Positions 51,322-60,124 of a DNA stretch of 60,124 bases are shown piece by piece. Source of the stretch: an uncultured Prevotellaceae bacterium (GTDB lineage Bacteria; Bacteroidota; Bacteroidia; Bacteroidales; Muribaculaceae); assembly GCA_900318645.1 (NCBI GenBank), contig ONLH01000015.1:1-60124 (forward strand). The letters run 5' to 3'. The position numbers and the translations under genes are program-made. Below the pieces are notes generated by a model that saw only the letters and a program-made list of their open reading frames with translations, was not told where the DNA came from and searched no databases. The stretch's first letter is position 1, and every line of letters begins with the position of its first letter.

Positions 51322-53109
51322 ATGAAGACAATACGCAACTTCTGCATCGTGGCGCACATTGACCACGGCAAGAGTACATTAGCCGACCGCTTACTTGAGG
51401 TCACCAATACTGTCGCCGGCAAGGATATGCAGGCCCAGGTGCTCGATGATATGGACTTGGAGCGCGAGCGAGGTATCACCATCAAGAGCCATGCTATCCA
51501 GATGGATTACATGAAGGATGGCCAGAAATATACTCTTAATCTGATTGACACTCCGGGACATGTGGACTTCTCCTACGAGGTGTCGCGCTCGATTGCGGCC
51601 TGTGAGGGCGCTCTGCTGGTAGTGGATGCTACCCAGGGTGTGCAGGCCCAAACGATTTCCAACCTCTATATGGCTATTGACAACGGCCTGGAAATCATCC
51701 CAGTGATCAACAAGATTGATATGGATAGTGCTCACCCAGATGAGGTGGAGGACGAGATTGTTGAACTCTTGGGCTGTGACCCCGGTGACATCATCCGTTG
51801 CAGTGCCCGAACGGGTGAAGGCGTTCCCGCCATTCTTGATGCTATTGTTGACCGTATCCCAGCACCAGTGGGAGATCCAGAGGCTCCGCTTCAGGCGCTG
51901 ATCTTTGACTCGGTATTTAATTCGTTCCGAGGTATTATCGTCTATTTCAAGATATTGAACGGCTCTATTGCCAAGGGTGATTTTGTGAAATTCGTCAATA
52001 CCCAGAAGGAGTATAACATCGACGAGCTGGGTGTGTTGAAACTTCGCCAGCAGCCTTGCGATCGCTTGTCGGCAGGCAACGTGGGCTACATCATTTCGGG
52101 TATCAAGAATTCAACCGAAGTGAGGGTCGGTGACACCATTACCCATGTGCAGCGCCCCTGCGAGAAAGCCATTGAAGGCTTCCAGGAAGTAAAGCCGATG
52201 GTGTTTGCTGGAGTCTATCCCATCGATCCCGAGGATTTTGAGAACTTGCGTGCATCTCTAGAGAAACTTCAGCTCAATGATGCTGCCTTGACCTTCACCC
52301 CCGAGTCATCGGTTGCCTTGGGCTTTGGTTTCCGTTGCGGATTCTTGGGCCTGTTGCACATGGAGATTGTGCAGGAGCGCTTAAGCCGTGAGTTCAATAT
52401 GGAGGTGATCACCACGGTGCCTAACGTATCCTACAAGGTGTATGATAAAAAGGGTAACATGACCGAGGTGCACAATCCGGCTGGATTGCCTGACATCGCC
52501 ATCATCGAGCACATCGAGGAACCGTACATCCGTGCCTCAATTATTACTCAGAGCGAGTATATGGGCCCGATTATCACATTGTGCCTTTCAAAACGTGGTG
52601 AATTAGCCAAGCAAGAGTATATTTCGGGCAACCGCCTTGAATTGACCTTTGACATTCCCTTGGGCGAGATTGTCATCGACTTCTATGACAAGCTGAAGAG
52701 CATCAGCAAGGGCTATGCCTCATTTGACTATTATATTAACGGCTACCGTGAGTCCAAGCTGATAAAACTGGATATTCTCCTGAATGGCCAGCCTGTGGAC
52801 GCGCTCAGCACACTGACTCATGTGGACAATGCCGTATCGTTGGGACGTCGCATGTGCGAGAAGCTCAAGGAACTGATTCCGCGTCAGCAGTATGATATTG
52901 CCATCCAAGCAGCCATCGGAGCCAAAATTGTGGCTCGCGAAACGGTGAAGCAGGTGCGCAAGGACGTGACGGCCAAGTGTTATGGCGGTGACGTGAGCCG
53001 TAAGCGCAAACTGCTCGAGAAACAGAAAGCCGGTAAGAAGCGCATGAAGCAGATTGGTACCGTGCAAGTGCCTCAGAAGGCATTTCTTGCCGTGCTTAAA
53101 CTCGATTAA
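51322..53109 (+). CDS. lepA: Elongation factor 4 (back-translocating GTPase)
   Basis: A 595-residue translational GTPase. G1 is [15 protein letters not shown]3 is [13 protein letters not shown]4 is [10 protein letters not shown]; the EF4-specific C-terminal domain ends with [20 protein letters not shown]. LepA acts on stalled or stressed ribosomes and in 30S biogenesis. The length is typical. The next gene starts 24 bp downstream with GTG. Confidence 0.97.
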   Translation: MKTIRNFCIVAHIDHGKSTLADRLLEVTNTVAGKDMQAQVLDDMDLERERGITIKSHAIQMDYMKDGQKYTLNLIDTPGHVDFSYEVSRSIAACEGALLVVDATQGVQAQTISNLYMAIDNGLEIIPVINKIDMDSAHPDEVEDEIVELLGCDPGDIIRCSARTGEGVPAILDAIVDRIPAPVGDPEAPLQALIFDSVFNSFRGIIVYFKILNGSIAKGDFVKFVNTQKEYNIDELGVLKLRQQPCDRLSAGNVGYIISGIKNSTEVRVGDTITHVQRPCEKAIEGFQEVKPMVFAGVYPIDPEDFENLRASLEKLQLNDAALTFTPESSVALGFGFRCGFLGLLHMEIVQERLSREFNMEVITTVPNVSYKVYDKKGNMTEVHNPAGLPDIAIIEHIEEPYIRASIITQSEYMGPIITLCLSKRGELAKQEYISGNRLELTFDIPLGEIVIDFYDKLKSISKGYASFDYYINGYRESKLIKLDILLNGQPVDALSTLTHVDNAVSLGRRMCEKLKELIPRQQYDIAIQAAIGAKIVARETVKQVRKDVTAKCYGGDVSRKRKLLEKQKAGKKRMKQIGTVQVPQKAFLAVLKLD

Positions 53110-53133
53110 TGACCTTATTATTGCAGGGAACTT

Positions 53134-55218
53134 GTGGCCAACGACGAACTGCAGAATATTGACCTTAACAATCCTGAATTCCAGGATGCTTGGGATGTGT
53201 TGCAACACACCCACCGTTCGGTGTTCCTTACAGGAAAGGCAGGAACGGGAAAGAGCACTTTCCTGAAATACATCCGAGATAATACCAAGAAGAAAACCGT
53301 GGTGCTGGCCCCCACGGGCATTGCTGCTGTCAACGTGGGTGGACAGACGATGCATTCTTTCTTTAAGATTCCGTTCAAACCCATGGTGCCCGATGACCCT
53401 GACTATGCCAATCCGGCACGCATGCGCAAGATGTTGCGGTACACCAAGGAGAAAGTCAAACTTATTCAGCAGTTGGAACTCATTATCATCGATGAGATCT
53501 CTATGGTACGTGCCGACATCATTGACTTTGTGGACCGGGTGTTACGTGTCTATTCAGGCAATATGCGCGAACCCTTTGGAGGCAAACAATTGCTGTTTGT
53601 GGGTGACATCTTCCAACTGGAGCCGGTGGTCACTCATGACACGCGGGATATCCTGCGGCGGTACTACAGGAACTTTTTCTTTTTCAATGCTCGTGCTTTT
53701 GAACAGATCAATCTGGTTCCTATAGAGTTGCGTAAAATTTACCGCCAGAGCGATAATGATTTTATTGCCCTGCTTGATCGTGTGCGTATCAATCGTGCAA
53801 CTGCACCCGATATGACTCAGCTCAACCGGCGTTGCAACCCTGATTATCAGGAGGTAAATGGTGAATTTGCCATCACTCTGGCCACTCGTCGTGATACGGT
53901 GGACTCTATCAACGATGAGCACATGAAAGCATTAAAGACACCAGAATATATATATGAAGGTGTCATTGAAGGCGATTTCCCGGAGAACAGTCTGCCAACA
54001 GCTTATCGTCTGGCATTGAAAGAAGGTGCGCAGGTCATCTTTATCCGAAATGACAAACAAGGTAGATGGTGCAACGGTACCATTGGCAGGGTGACTCGAT
54101 TAAGTGATCAGTCGGTCTATGTGGCGCTTGAAGACGGTGCCGAGATGCAGGTGGAATGGGAAGTGTGGGAAAACATGCAGTACACCTATAATGAAAAGGA
54201 AAAGAAGGTGGAAGAGAAAGTGCTAGGCTCCTTCTCTCAGATACCCATCAAGCCTGCATGGGCATTGACGGTTCATCGCAGCCAGGGACTCACATTCAAC
54301 CGTGTGGTTATTGACTTTGCAGGCGGTGCGTTCACGGGAGGACAGACTTATGTAGCACTTTCACGATGCACGTCTCTGGAAGGGATTACTTTGCTTAAAC
54401 CGCTGAGCGAGAGGGATATCATTGTCAATCCCGCAGTAGTGGAATTCAGCCGTCTATTCAATAATCGCCAGCTCATTAACGAGGCGATGGAGCAAGAGCG
54501 GGCCAATCAGCTGTATCGACGCGCTATCCATGCTTTTGATCATCATGAGTTTGAGGATTGTGTGAACTACTTCGCTGAGGCGATGAGAATTAAGGACCAA
54601 TTGCAGAACGAAGCAGTAAAGCGACTGATTTCCAAGAAATTAAATATATTTAAGAGCCAACTTCGACAGATTGAACGCTTGAAGCAAGTCATTGATAGTC
54701 AGAAGAAAATGTTGCATAGCTTGGCTCTTGAGTACGCTGCAATGGGTGACCAGGCATTGGCCCTTGACGACAGTGGGGTAGTGGGAGAGGGTGGAGTGCC
54801 CTATGGAAAACCTCTTGACGATATTGCAATCCGCTCAGCTCTAGCTAATTATAATAAAGCGTTGAAGATCATGCCGGAGTGTATCGAGGCAATGATCGGT
54901 AAAGCAAGACTGTTAATGACGTTGGACCAGTTGGAGAGTGCTGAGGAAGAATTGAATAATGCCCTCAAACAGGATAAGGACTGTTATCCTGCTCACATGA
55001 CGATGGCCGAATTGATGGAACGGCAGCGCGATATACCTGAGGCCATCAAGTCATATAAGAAAGCGGCAAAGGCAGACAAAAAGAGACCTGAGCCTCATGA
55101 GCATCTTCAAAGTATCTATGAAAAAATCGGTCTGGATGATTTGGCCGATGATGAACAGGAAATTGCAGAGCGTTTACGCAAGAACCTCTATAAAAGTTCT
55201 AAAAAGAAAAAGAAATAA
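53134..55218 (+). CDS. Pif1/RecD-like DNA helicase with C-terminal TPR domain
   Basis: A 694-residue protein. The only plausible start is GTG 53134; a stop lies 24 bp upstream in frame, and no ATG precedes Walker A. Walker A is LTGKAGTGKSTFLKYI (near residue 33) and Walker B is LIIIDEISMVRADI (near 117); the C-terminal helicase motifs ALTVHRSQGLTFNRVVIDFA and TYVALSRCTSLEGI are those of Pif1/RecD SF1B helicases. From about residue 545 there are TPR-like helices (ALANYNKALKIMPECIEAMI, SAEEELNNALKQDKDCYPAH), ending in a Lys-rich tail. The fusion is known in Bacteroidetes; partners of the TPRs are unknown. Confidence 0.88.
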   Translation: MANDELQNIDLNNPEFQDAWDVLQHTHRSVFLTGKAGTGKSTFLKYIRDNTKKKTVVLAPTGIAAVNVGGQTMHSFFKIPFKPMVPDDPDYANPARMRKMLRYTKEKVKLIQQLELIIIDEISMVRADIIDFVDRVLRVYSGNMREPFGGKQLLFVGDIFQLEPVVTHDTRDILRRYYRNFFFFNARAFEQINLVPIELRKIYRQSDNDFIALLDRVRINRATAPDMTQLNRRCNPDYQEVNGEFAITLATRRDTVDSINDEHMKALKTPEYIYEGVIEGDFPENSLPTAYRLALKEGAQVIFIRNDKQGRWCNGTIGRVTRLSDQSVYVALEDGAEMQVEWEVWENMQYTYNEKEKKVEEKVLGSFSQIPIKPAWALTVHRSQGLTFNRVVIDFAGGAFTGGQTYVALSRCTSLEGITLLKPLSERDIIVNPAVVEFSRLFNNRQLINEAMEQERANQLYRRAIHAFDHHEFEDCVNYFAEAMRIKDQLQNEAVKRLISKKLNIFKSQLRQIERLKQVIDSQKKMLHSLALEYAAMGDQALALDDSGVVGEGGVPYGKPLDDIAIRSALANYNKALKIMPECIEAMIGKARLLMTLDQLESAEEELNNALKQDKDCYPAHMTMAELMERQRDIPEAIKSYKKAAKADKKRPEPHEHLQSIYEKIGLDDLADDEQEIAERLRKNLYKSSKKKKK

Positions 55219-56161
55219 GCTCCTCAATGTTTCTTCTTGATGCAAGACCTCCTTTATTTATGGGGGATGAGTAAGGCTTGTTTTACCGATATTGTATTTT
55301 ACATAATATCAATATTTATTTAAATCAGGACATGAACCCGGTGTAACTGGATTTATGAGATATGTGGATAATACTGGCTGGTATTACGTGAAATATAGGT
55401 GGAAAATGGCGACGTATTTCTGATGGATGGCTGGAACGATGCGGAATAGCAAATTCTCATCGAGTTGAGTTTCCAAAAAATTGAGGATAACTCTATTGTT
55501 TAAAAGCATGTAGGCTTTGTTTTGATGCCATGAAAAAATTAAACTAGAAAAACAAATTCGCATTAAAAATTTTCAGGTTTAACTTCTAGATCGTATTCAA
55601 ACAGATTGTACTCAAGGAACGATAATAATCAAACCAGCACCGAGGATGGCTTTATCTCTTGAATTGATAGATTACTAGATACGTGGTTGTGTACGCTAAA
55701 TGTTGATTACAAATAATTTTAATGTTTGATTTTAAAGTAAAAATTAAAGTAAATAATGGGTTCTGACCATCGCAATCTGCTTTTTTATATCGTAATTGAG
55801 TTGATTTAGGCATATTATATATTGTTTTATGATAATAATAGAATAATTTCAGAAAGTAAATACTTGAAATTTAAGTTTTTAAATTGATATAATTAAAGTA
55901 ATTATCAAATACGTTTATTGCTAAAATCCACCATATTGTGCTGTTTTTTTCGAGTTTTCTTGTGGCAATCAGAGGCACAGTAAGGAATTTCATGATAATA
56001 TTTGATAATAAAACGCTAAAATACAATATATTAGTATTATATATATAAACTAATTATTTATATTATTGTTTTTTATAAGTACACTACCCTATTTCTTACT
56101 ATAATTGTCTGTTTTTTGACAAATAATGGAATTGCTACCACATAATTAATTAGAATTTTAG
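55219..56161. other. Gene-free AT-rich kilobase
   Basis: About 940 bp without a credible gene on either strand. The base composition is clearly richer in A and T than the flanking genes, particularly from 55730 to 56160. Short open stretches occur (for example a 21-codon run from about 55355) but are broken by stops. I found no tRNA-like fold, no heptad array and no TTTTCCAC cluster. It may be decayed foreign DNA or a large regulatory region. Confidence 0.6.
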
Positions 56162-56169
56162 TAATTTTG
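56162..56169 (+). promoter_or_regulatory. -7 box for the ABC exporter operon
   Basis: TAATTTTG overlaps the in-frame TTG at 56167, which therefore cannot be the start; ATG 56197 lies 28 bp downstream. Confidence 0.55.
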
Positions 56170-56196
56170 TTGATTAAACAATTCAGGAGATTCGCA

Positions 56197-57963
56197 ATGC
56201 TAAAAACACTACTCAAACAAGTCAAGCAGTACAAAACGGCGTCATTGCTGACACCTGTTTTCATTATGCTTGAGGTCGTGCTTGACGTACTTATACCGTT
56301 TGTTACAGCCAAACTCATCGACAATGGTATCAGTGCCGGTCACATGCCCAGTGTCTATAAGTACGGCTTAATTATGCTTGTCATGGCTTTTCTAAGCATG
56401 ATGGCAGCGATAATGGCTGGCCGATATGCTTCCTACGCATCGTCAGGCTTTGCCTGCAATCTGCGCGATGCCATGTACAAGAACATTCAACGCTTCGCCT
56501 TCAGCGATATTGACAAGTACAGCACTTCGGGCTTGGTAACCCGAATGACGACCGATGTAACCAACTTGCAGAATGCCTATCAGCAGATTATCCGCACTTC
56601 TGTTCGAGCCCCTTTCAATCTGTTGTCCAGCATCGTAATGTGTTTTGTCATCAGTCCGCAACTGAGCCTGATTTTCATCATTGCCAGCGTGGTACTAGGT
56701 GTGATATTAGCTTTGATCATCAGCAAGGTGTCAAAAATGTTTGCCCTGGTTTTCAAGCAGTATGATGTGTTGAACGGCGTCGTTCAGGAGAACGTTTCTG
56801 GCATACGTGTAGTAAAGGCTTTTGTGCGTGAGGATCATGAGAATGCCAAGTTTTGGAAAGCCGCCAAGCATCTCTATGACCTCAATGTCAAGGCCGAGAG
56901 TCTGATGGCACTTAACCGCCCGTTGATGAATATGGTGGTTTATGGGTGCATCATCGCCATCTCGTGGTTTGGTGCCCAATTCATTGTCGCTGGCAACCTC
57001 ACTACGGGCCAGCTGACATCGTTGTTTACCTATGTGATGACCATCTTGATGTCGCTGATGATGTTGAGCATGATTTTTGTAACCATTACTCAAAGTCTTG
57101 CTAGCGGACAACGTGTTGCTCAGGTAATTAACGAAATTCCTGATATTGTAAATCCCGAGGATGCCATCACCGAGATTCCTGACGGTTCCATTGATTTCAA
57201 CCACGTCTTTTTCGCCTATAAGGGTGGCAGTGGTGAATATGCGCTTAACGACATTGACCTGCACATTGCTAGTGGTGAATCCATTGGTGTGATAGGTGGT
57301 ACGGGTAGCGGTAAATCGTCATTGATTAATCTGGTGAGCCGTCTTTACGATGCTTCCAAGGGCGAAGTGCTTATCGGAGGCAACAATGTGAACACCTATG
57401 ACCTAGAGACGCTGCGTAATAATGTTTCAGTAGTCTTGCAGAAGAATGTCCTGTTTACGGGAACTATCCTTGACAACCTGCGTTGGGGCGACGAGCATGC
57501 CACGCTCGAACAATGTCGTCAAGCTTGTAAAACCGCTTGCGCCGATGAGTTCATCATGGAGATGCCCGACGGCTACGAGACCCGCATTGAACAAGGCGGA
57601 GCCAATGTCTCTGGTGGCCAAAAACAACGCCTATGTATCGCACGGGCACTATTGAAGAAGCCCAAGGTGATGGTGCTGGATGATAGCACCAGCGCCTGTG
57701 ACAACACGACTGACGCCCGCATCCGTGCTGCCTTGCGTGACGATCTTCCAGCAATGACCAAAATCATTATTGCTCAGCGCATCAGCAGTATTAAGGATTG
57801 TGACCGCATCCTCGTGCTGGATAATGGCAAGATGGTAGGCTTTGATACTCACAATAACTTGCTCAAGACTTGTACGATCTATCAGGAAATCTGTGCCATC
57901 CAGGAAGCGGCCGGTGGCGACTTTGACAAACCCCAAGACAACAGAAAGGAGGCCCAATCATGA
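56197..57963 (+). CDS. ABC exporter half-transporter with degenerate nucleotide site
   Basis: A 588-residue protein of type IV exporter architecture: six membrane helices, then the ATPase. Walker A is GGTGSGKSSLINLVSRLYD (near 368), the signature is NVSGGQKQRLCIARALL (near 470), and Walker B is VMVLDDSTSACD, where the catalytic Glu is replaced by Asp. One such non-catalytic site is the hallmark of heterodimeric exporters such as TM287/288. Its stop overlaps the start of the second subunit (ATGA at 57960-57963). The substrate is probably a drug or lipid and is not predictable. Confidence 0.9.
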   Translation: MLKTLLKQVKQYKTASLLTPVFIMLEVVLDVLIPFVTAKLIDNGISAGHMPSVYKYGLIMLVMAFLSMMAAIMAGRYASYASSGFACNLRDAMYKNIQRFAFSDIDKYSTSGLVTRMTTDVTNLQNAYQQIIRTSVRAPFNLLSSIVMCFVISPQLSLIFIIASVVLGVILALIISKVSKMFALVFKQYDVLNGVVQENVSGIRVVKAFVREDHENAKFWKAAKHLYDLNVKAESLMALNRPLMNMVVYGCIIAISWFGAQFIVAGNLTTGQLTSLFTYVMTILMSLMMLSMIFVTITQSLASGQRVAQVINEIPDIVNPEDAITEIPDGSIDFNHVFFAYKGGSGEYALNDIDLHIASGESIGVIGGTGSGKSSLINLVSRLYDASKGEVLIGGNNVNTYDLETLRNNVSVVLQKNVLFTGTILDNLRWGDEHATLEQCRQACKTACADEFIMEMPDGYETRIEQGGANVSGGQKQRLCIARALLKKPKVMVLDDSTSACDNTTDARIRAALRDDLPAMTKIIIAQRISSIKDCDRILVLDNGKMVGFDTHNNLLKTCTIYQEICAIQEAAGGDFDKPQDNRKEAQS

Positions 57964-59879
57964 GAATGCCAGGAGCACCCGGAGGAGGACCCGGACGACA
58001 TGTGGTAGAAGATACCACTGGTGTGAACAAGCGCAGCACCCTGTGGCGCCTGTTTAAGATTGTGATGAAGAACTATAAGTTCTCTTTCCTAGCAGTGGCC
58101 GTGTGTATTGTAGTGACGGCATGTACTACCCTCGCCTCTACCCTATTCACCCGCACCCTCATCGATGATTACATTACACCGATGGTTGGCCAGGCGCATC
58201 CTGATTATGGCCCATTGGCCGAGACATTGGTCAAACTGGGCATCATTCTTGCTTTTGGTGCCTTGTGTTCCTATCTGCACAGCCGCCTGATGATCAACGT
58301 GACCCAGGGTACGATGCTCAAGTTACGCAAGAGCATGTTTGAGCACATGCAGTCGTTGCCCATCAAGTACTTCGACACTCATGCCCACGGCAGCGTGATG
58401 TCTAACTATACCAATGATGTGGATACCCTGCGCCAGATGATTTCCAACAGTCTGCCCCAAGCGTTTAACTCGCTGATTACCTTGGGTATTACCTTCGCCA
58501 GCATGATAGTGATGAGTGTGCCAATGACCATTCTGTCGATTGTCATGGCCCTCATTATGGCCTGGTCCACGACTTACCTGGGCAAACGTTCCCGCAAGCA
58601 TTTCCGTGTTCAACAGCAGAAGTTGGCCGAGGTGAATGGTTTCATTGAAGAGATGATGACAGGCCAGAAGGTTGTCAAGGTCTTCTGCCACGAGGAAAAG
58701 GCCATTGAGCAGTTTGAAACCATCAACGAGGAGCTGCGCAGCAATACCTACGACGCTAACCGCATCAGCAATATCGTCATGCCCGTCAATGGCAACCTGG
58801 GGCACTTGAGCTATGTGCTCATGGGCGTGCTGGGAGCATGGCTCATCCTCAATGGTCACACTGGAATGACATTGGGTACACTGGTGGCGTTCCTCACGTT
58901 GAACAAGAGCTTTGCCCGACCCATTGCCAGCATCAGCCAGGAAATCAACAGCGTGCTGAATGCCTCGGTAGGTGCCGACCGCATTTTTAAGTTGCTGGAT
59001 GAGCAACCTGAGGCCGATGCCGGTCAGGTCAAACTGGTCAATGCCAAGCGCGGAGAAGACGGCCTGTTGCATCCCTGCAACCACCACACGGGAATTTGGG
59101 CTTGGAAGATTCCTCTGGAAGGTGGTAAATTGCGCTATGTCAAGGTATCAGGTGGAGTCAAATTCAACACTGTGGATTTCGGCTACAATGAGGAAAAACA
59201 GGTGCTTTTCGATATTGACATCGATGCGATGCCCGACCAGAAGATCGCCTTTGTCGGCGGTACAGGTGCAGGTAAGACAACGATTACCAACCTGATTAAC
59301 CGCTTCTATGACATACAGGACGGCAAAATCCTGCTTGATGGTATCAACGTTAACGATATCAGAAAGCGTGACCTTCGTCATGGCTTGGGCATGGTCTTGC
59401 AGGAGACCCATTTGTTTACGGGCACCGTACTGGATAACATCCGTTATGGACGACTTGAGGCTTCTGACCAGGAATGCATTGAGGCCGCCAAGCTGGTCAA
59501 TGCCGATGGTTTTATCCGCCGCTTGAGTGACGGCTATCACACTGTGCTCAATGCCGACGGCGGCAACCTCAGTCAAGGTGAGCGGCAGTTGCTTGCCATT
59601 GCTCGTGCAGCAGTAGCTGATCCACCCATGCTCATTCTCGACGAGGCAACCAGCAGCATTGACACTCGCACCGAGACCCTCGTGCAACGAGGTATGGACT
59701 CCCTGATGAAGGGCCGCACGACGTTTGTCATTGCCCACCGCCTCTCGACCGTCCGCAACAGCGACTGTATCATCGTCCTGGAACGCGGCCGTATCATCGA
59801 ACGAGGCACCCACGATGAACTTCTCGCCGCCAAGGGCAAGTACTATCAACTCTATACCGGCGGCGAAATCACCAGTTAA
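57960..59879 (+). CDS. ABC exporter half-transporter, catalytic partner
   Basis: A 639-residue partner subunit. It has a Gly/Pro-rich N-terminus (MRMPGAPGGGPGRHVVEDTT), six membrane helices, and an ATPase with Walker A GGTGAGKTTITNLINRFYD (near 432), signature NLSQGERQLLAIARA (near 537) and Walker B LILDEATSSIDTRTE with the canonical Glu. An insert of about 45 residues between the membrane and ATPase parts (QVKLVNAKRGEDGLLHPCNH, then HTGIWAWKIPLEGG) carries Cys and His residues; similar inserts occur in Bacteroidales and clostridial relatives. Translation is coupled to the first gene through the 4-bp overlap. A terminator follows. Confidence 0.92.
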   Translation: MRMPGAPGGGPGRHVVEDTTGVNKRSTLWRLFKIVMKNYKFSFLAVAVCIVVTACTTLASTLFTRTLIDDYITPMVGQAHPDYGPLAETLVKLGIILAFGALCSYLHSRLMINVTQGTMLKLRKSMFEHMQSLPIKYFDTHAHGSVMSNYTNDVDTLRQMISNSLPQAFNSLITLGITFASMIVMSVPMTILSIVMALIMAWSTTYLGKRSRKHFRVQQQKLAEVNGFIEEMMTGQKVVKVFCHEEKAIEQFETINEELRSNTYDANRISNIVMPVNGNLGHLSYVLMGVLGAWLILNGHTGMTLGTLVAFLTLNKSFARPIASISQEINSVLNASVGADRIFKLLDEQPEADAGQVKLVNAKRGEDGLLHPCNHHTGIWAWKIPLEGGKLRYVKVSGGVKFNTVDFGYNEEKQVLFDIDIDAMPDQKIAFVGGTGAGKTTITNLINRFYDIQDGKILLDGINVNDIRKRDLRHGLGMVLQETHLFTGTVLDNIRYGRLEASDQECIEAAKLVNADGFIRRLSDGYHTVLNADGGNLSQGERQLLAIARAAVADPPMLILDEATSSIDTRTETLVQRGMDSLMKGRTTFVIAHRLSTVRNSDCIIVLERGRIIERGTHDELLAAKGKYYQLYTGGEITS

Positions 59880-59903
59880 ATGTCGTCAGAAATTCACATT
59901 AAC

Positions 59904-59936
59904 CCGCCCGTCCCCACCCACGGGCGGTTGTTTTTT
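59904..59936 (+). terminator. Intrinsic terminator of the ABC exporter operon
   Basis: CCGCCCGT (59904-59911) pairs with ACGGGCGG (59920-59927) across 8 bases and is followed by TTGTTTTTTA. Confidence 0.88.
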
Positions 59937-59992
59937 ACAAAAAAACCACTTTAGGGGTTTAAAAAATCGGTTTCTGTGTGTATATAGAGTGT

Positions 59993-60124
59993 ATGACAAG
60001 CAGAGAAAGACATATCGAACGGCTATTCAGGCAACATTACAGTGCGATGCATCGGCTGGCTTACCTGCTGTTGCACGACGATGACGACAGTAAGGACGTT
60101 GTGCACGACGTCTTTGCCAAGTTG
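59993..60124 (+). CDS. ECF-type RNA polymerase sigma factor, N-terminal fragment (3' end outside window)
   Basis: ATG 59993 opens 44 codons to the edge of the window. They read MTSRERHIERLFRQHYSAMH, then RLAYLLLHDDDDSKDVVHDV and FAKL. The pattern F-x-x-x-Y-x-x-x-x-R-x-A-x-x-L-L-x-D-x-x-x-x-x-D-x-V-x-D-V-F is sigma region 2 of ECF factors. In Bacteroidales such genes often pair with an anti-sigma factor and a SusC/SusD locus downstream, which cannot be seen here. No heptads or clear -7 box precede it. Confidence 0.75.
   Translation, partial: MTSRERHIERLFRQHYSAMHRLAYLLLHDDDDSKDVVHDVFAKL

Noticed and set aside
55355-55530. Possible frameshifted pseudogene in the AT-rich desert
   Set aside because: A 21-codon open run in one frame and a further run in another can be joined only by assuming a frameshift, and stops follow; I could not name a family.

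Overview
The window is a stretch of a Bacteroidales chromosome, most likely Prevotellaceae or Muribaculaceae. The evidence is a TonB-dependent receptor barrel, a DUF4290 protein, a DUF5686 protein, a TamB/TamL pair with a lipoprotein-type TamL, Spi/C10 and endonuclease I enzymes ending in dockerin-like repeats, and -7 boxes of the Bacteroidetes form TAnnTTTG upstream of many genes. The species cannot be fixed from sequence alone.

Layout. 1-2819: end of an outer-membrane receptor, a GNAT acetyltransferase, a CatA-like acetyltransferase and a zinc-ribbon/PNPOx protein (+). 2823-8283: a degraded REP-associated transposase, then the operon small membrane protein - dxs - trkA - trkH (-). 8340-11654: a secreted C10 protease and a cytoplasmic GH13 amylase (-). 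11678-29477: aldolase, tsaB, DUF4290, rimM, OmpA-like protein, proS, GT3 glycogen synthase, GT35 phosphorylase, tamB, tamL (+). 29932-38641: clpC without its N-domain, secreted endonuclease I, HD hydrolase, ribBA, lptF/G-type permease, CYTH protein (-). 38755-41286: DUF5686 protein (+). 41287-43493: a repeat-dense island around one RecA-fold RepA-like ATPase gene (-). 43494-47471: dnaE and trxA (+). 47530-51173: hydE and a transglutaminase protein (-). 51322-59879: lepA, a Pif1-type helicase with TPRs, a gene-free AT-rich kilobase, and a two-gene ABC exporter (+). The window ends inside an ECF sigma factor gene.

Most genes are core housekeeping. Functional groupings are glycogen metabolism (amylase, GT3 synthase, GT35 phosphorylase), potassium uptake (trkA, trkH), outer-membrane biogenesis (tamB, tamL, the permease, DUF5686) and translation (tsaB, rimM, proS, lepA).

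The unusual content lies between genes. (1) About ten intergenic sites carry tandem repeats with a strict 7-bp period, often headed by a GCTCGC-rich module and often touching a start or stop codon; one supplies the last codons and stop of a CYTH gene. (2) Two copies of a short non-coding element about 170 bp long share a core in opposite orientation and keep hairpins at the same places with different, self-complementary sequences. (3) The solitary RepA-like ATPase gene is bracketed by about 110-bp clusters of the iteron-like octamer TTTTCCAC and ends at a 27-bp perfect palindrome. This last locus is the best candidate for an undescribed element.
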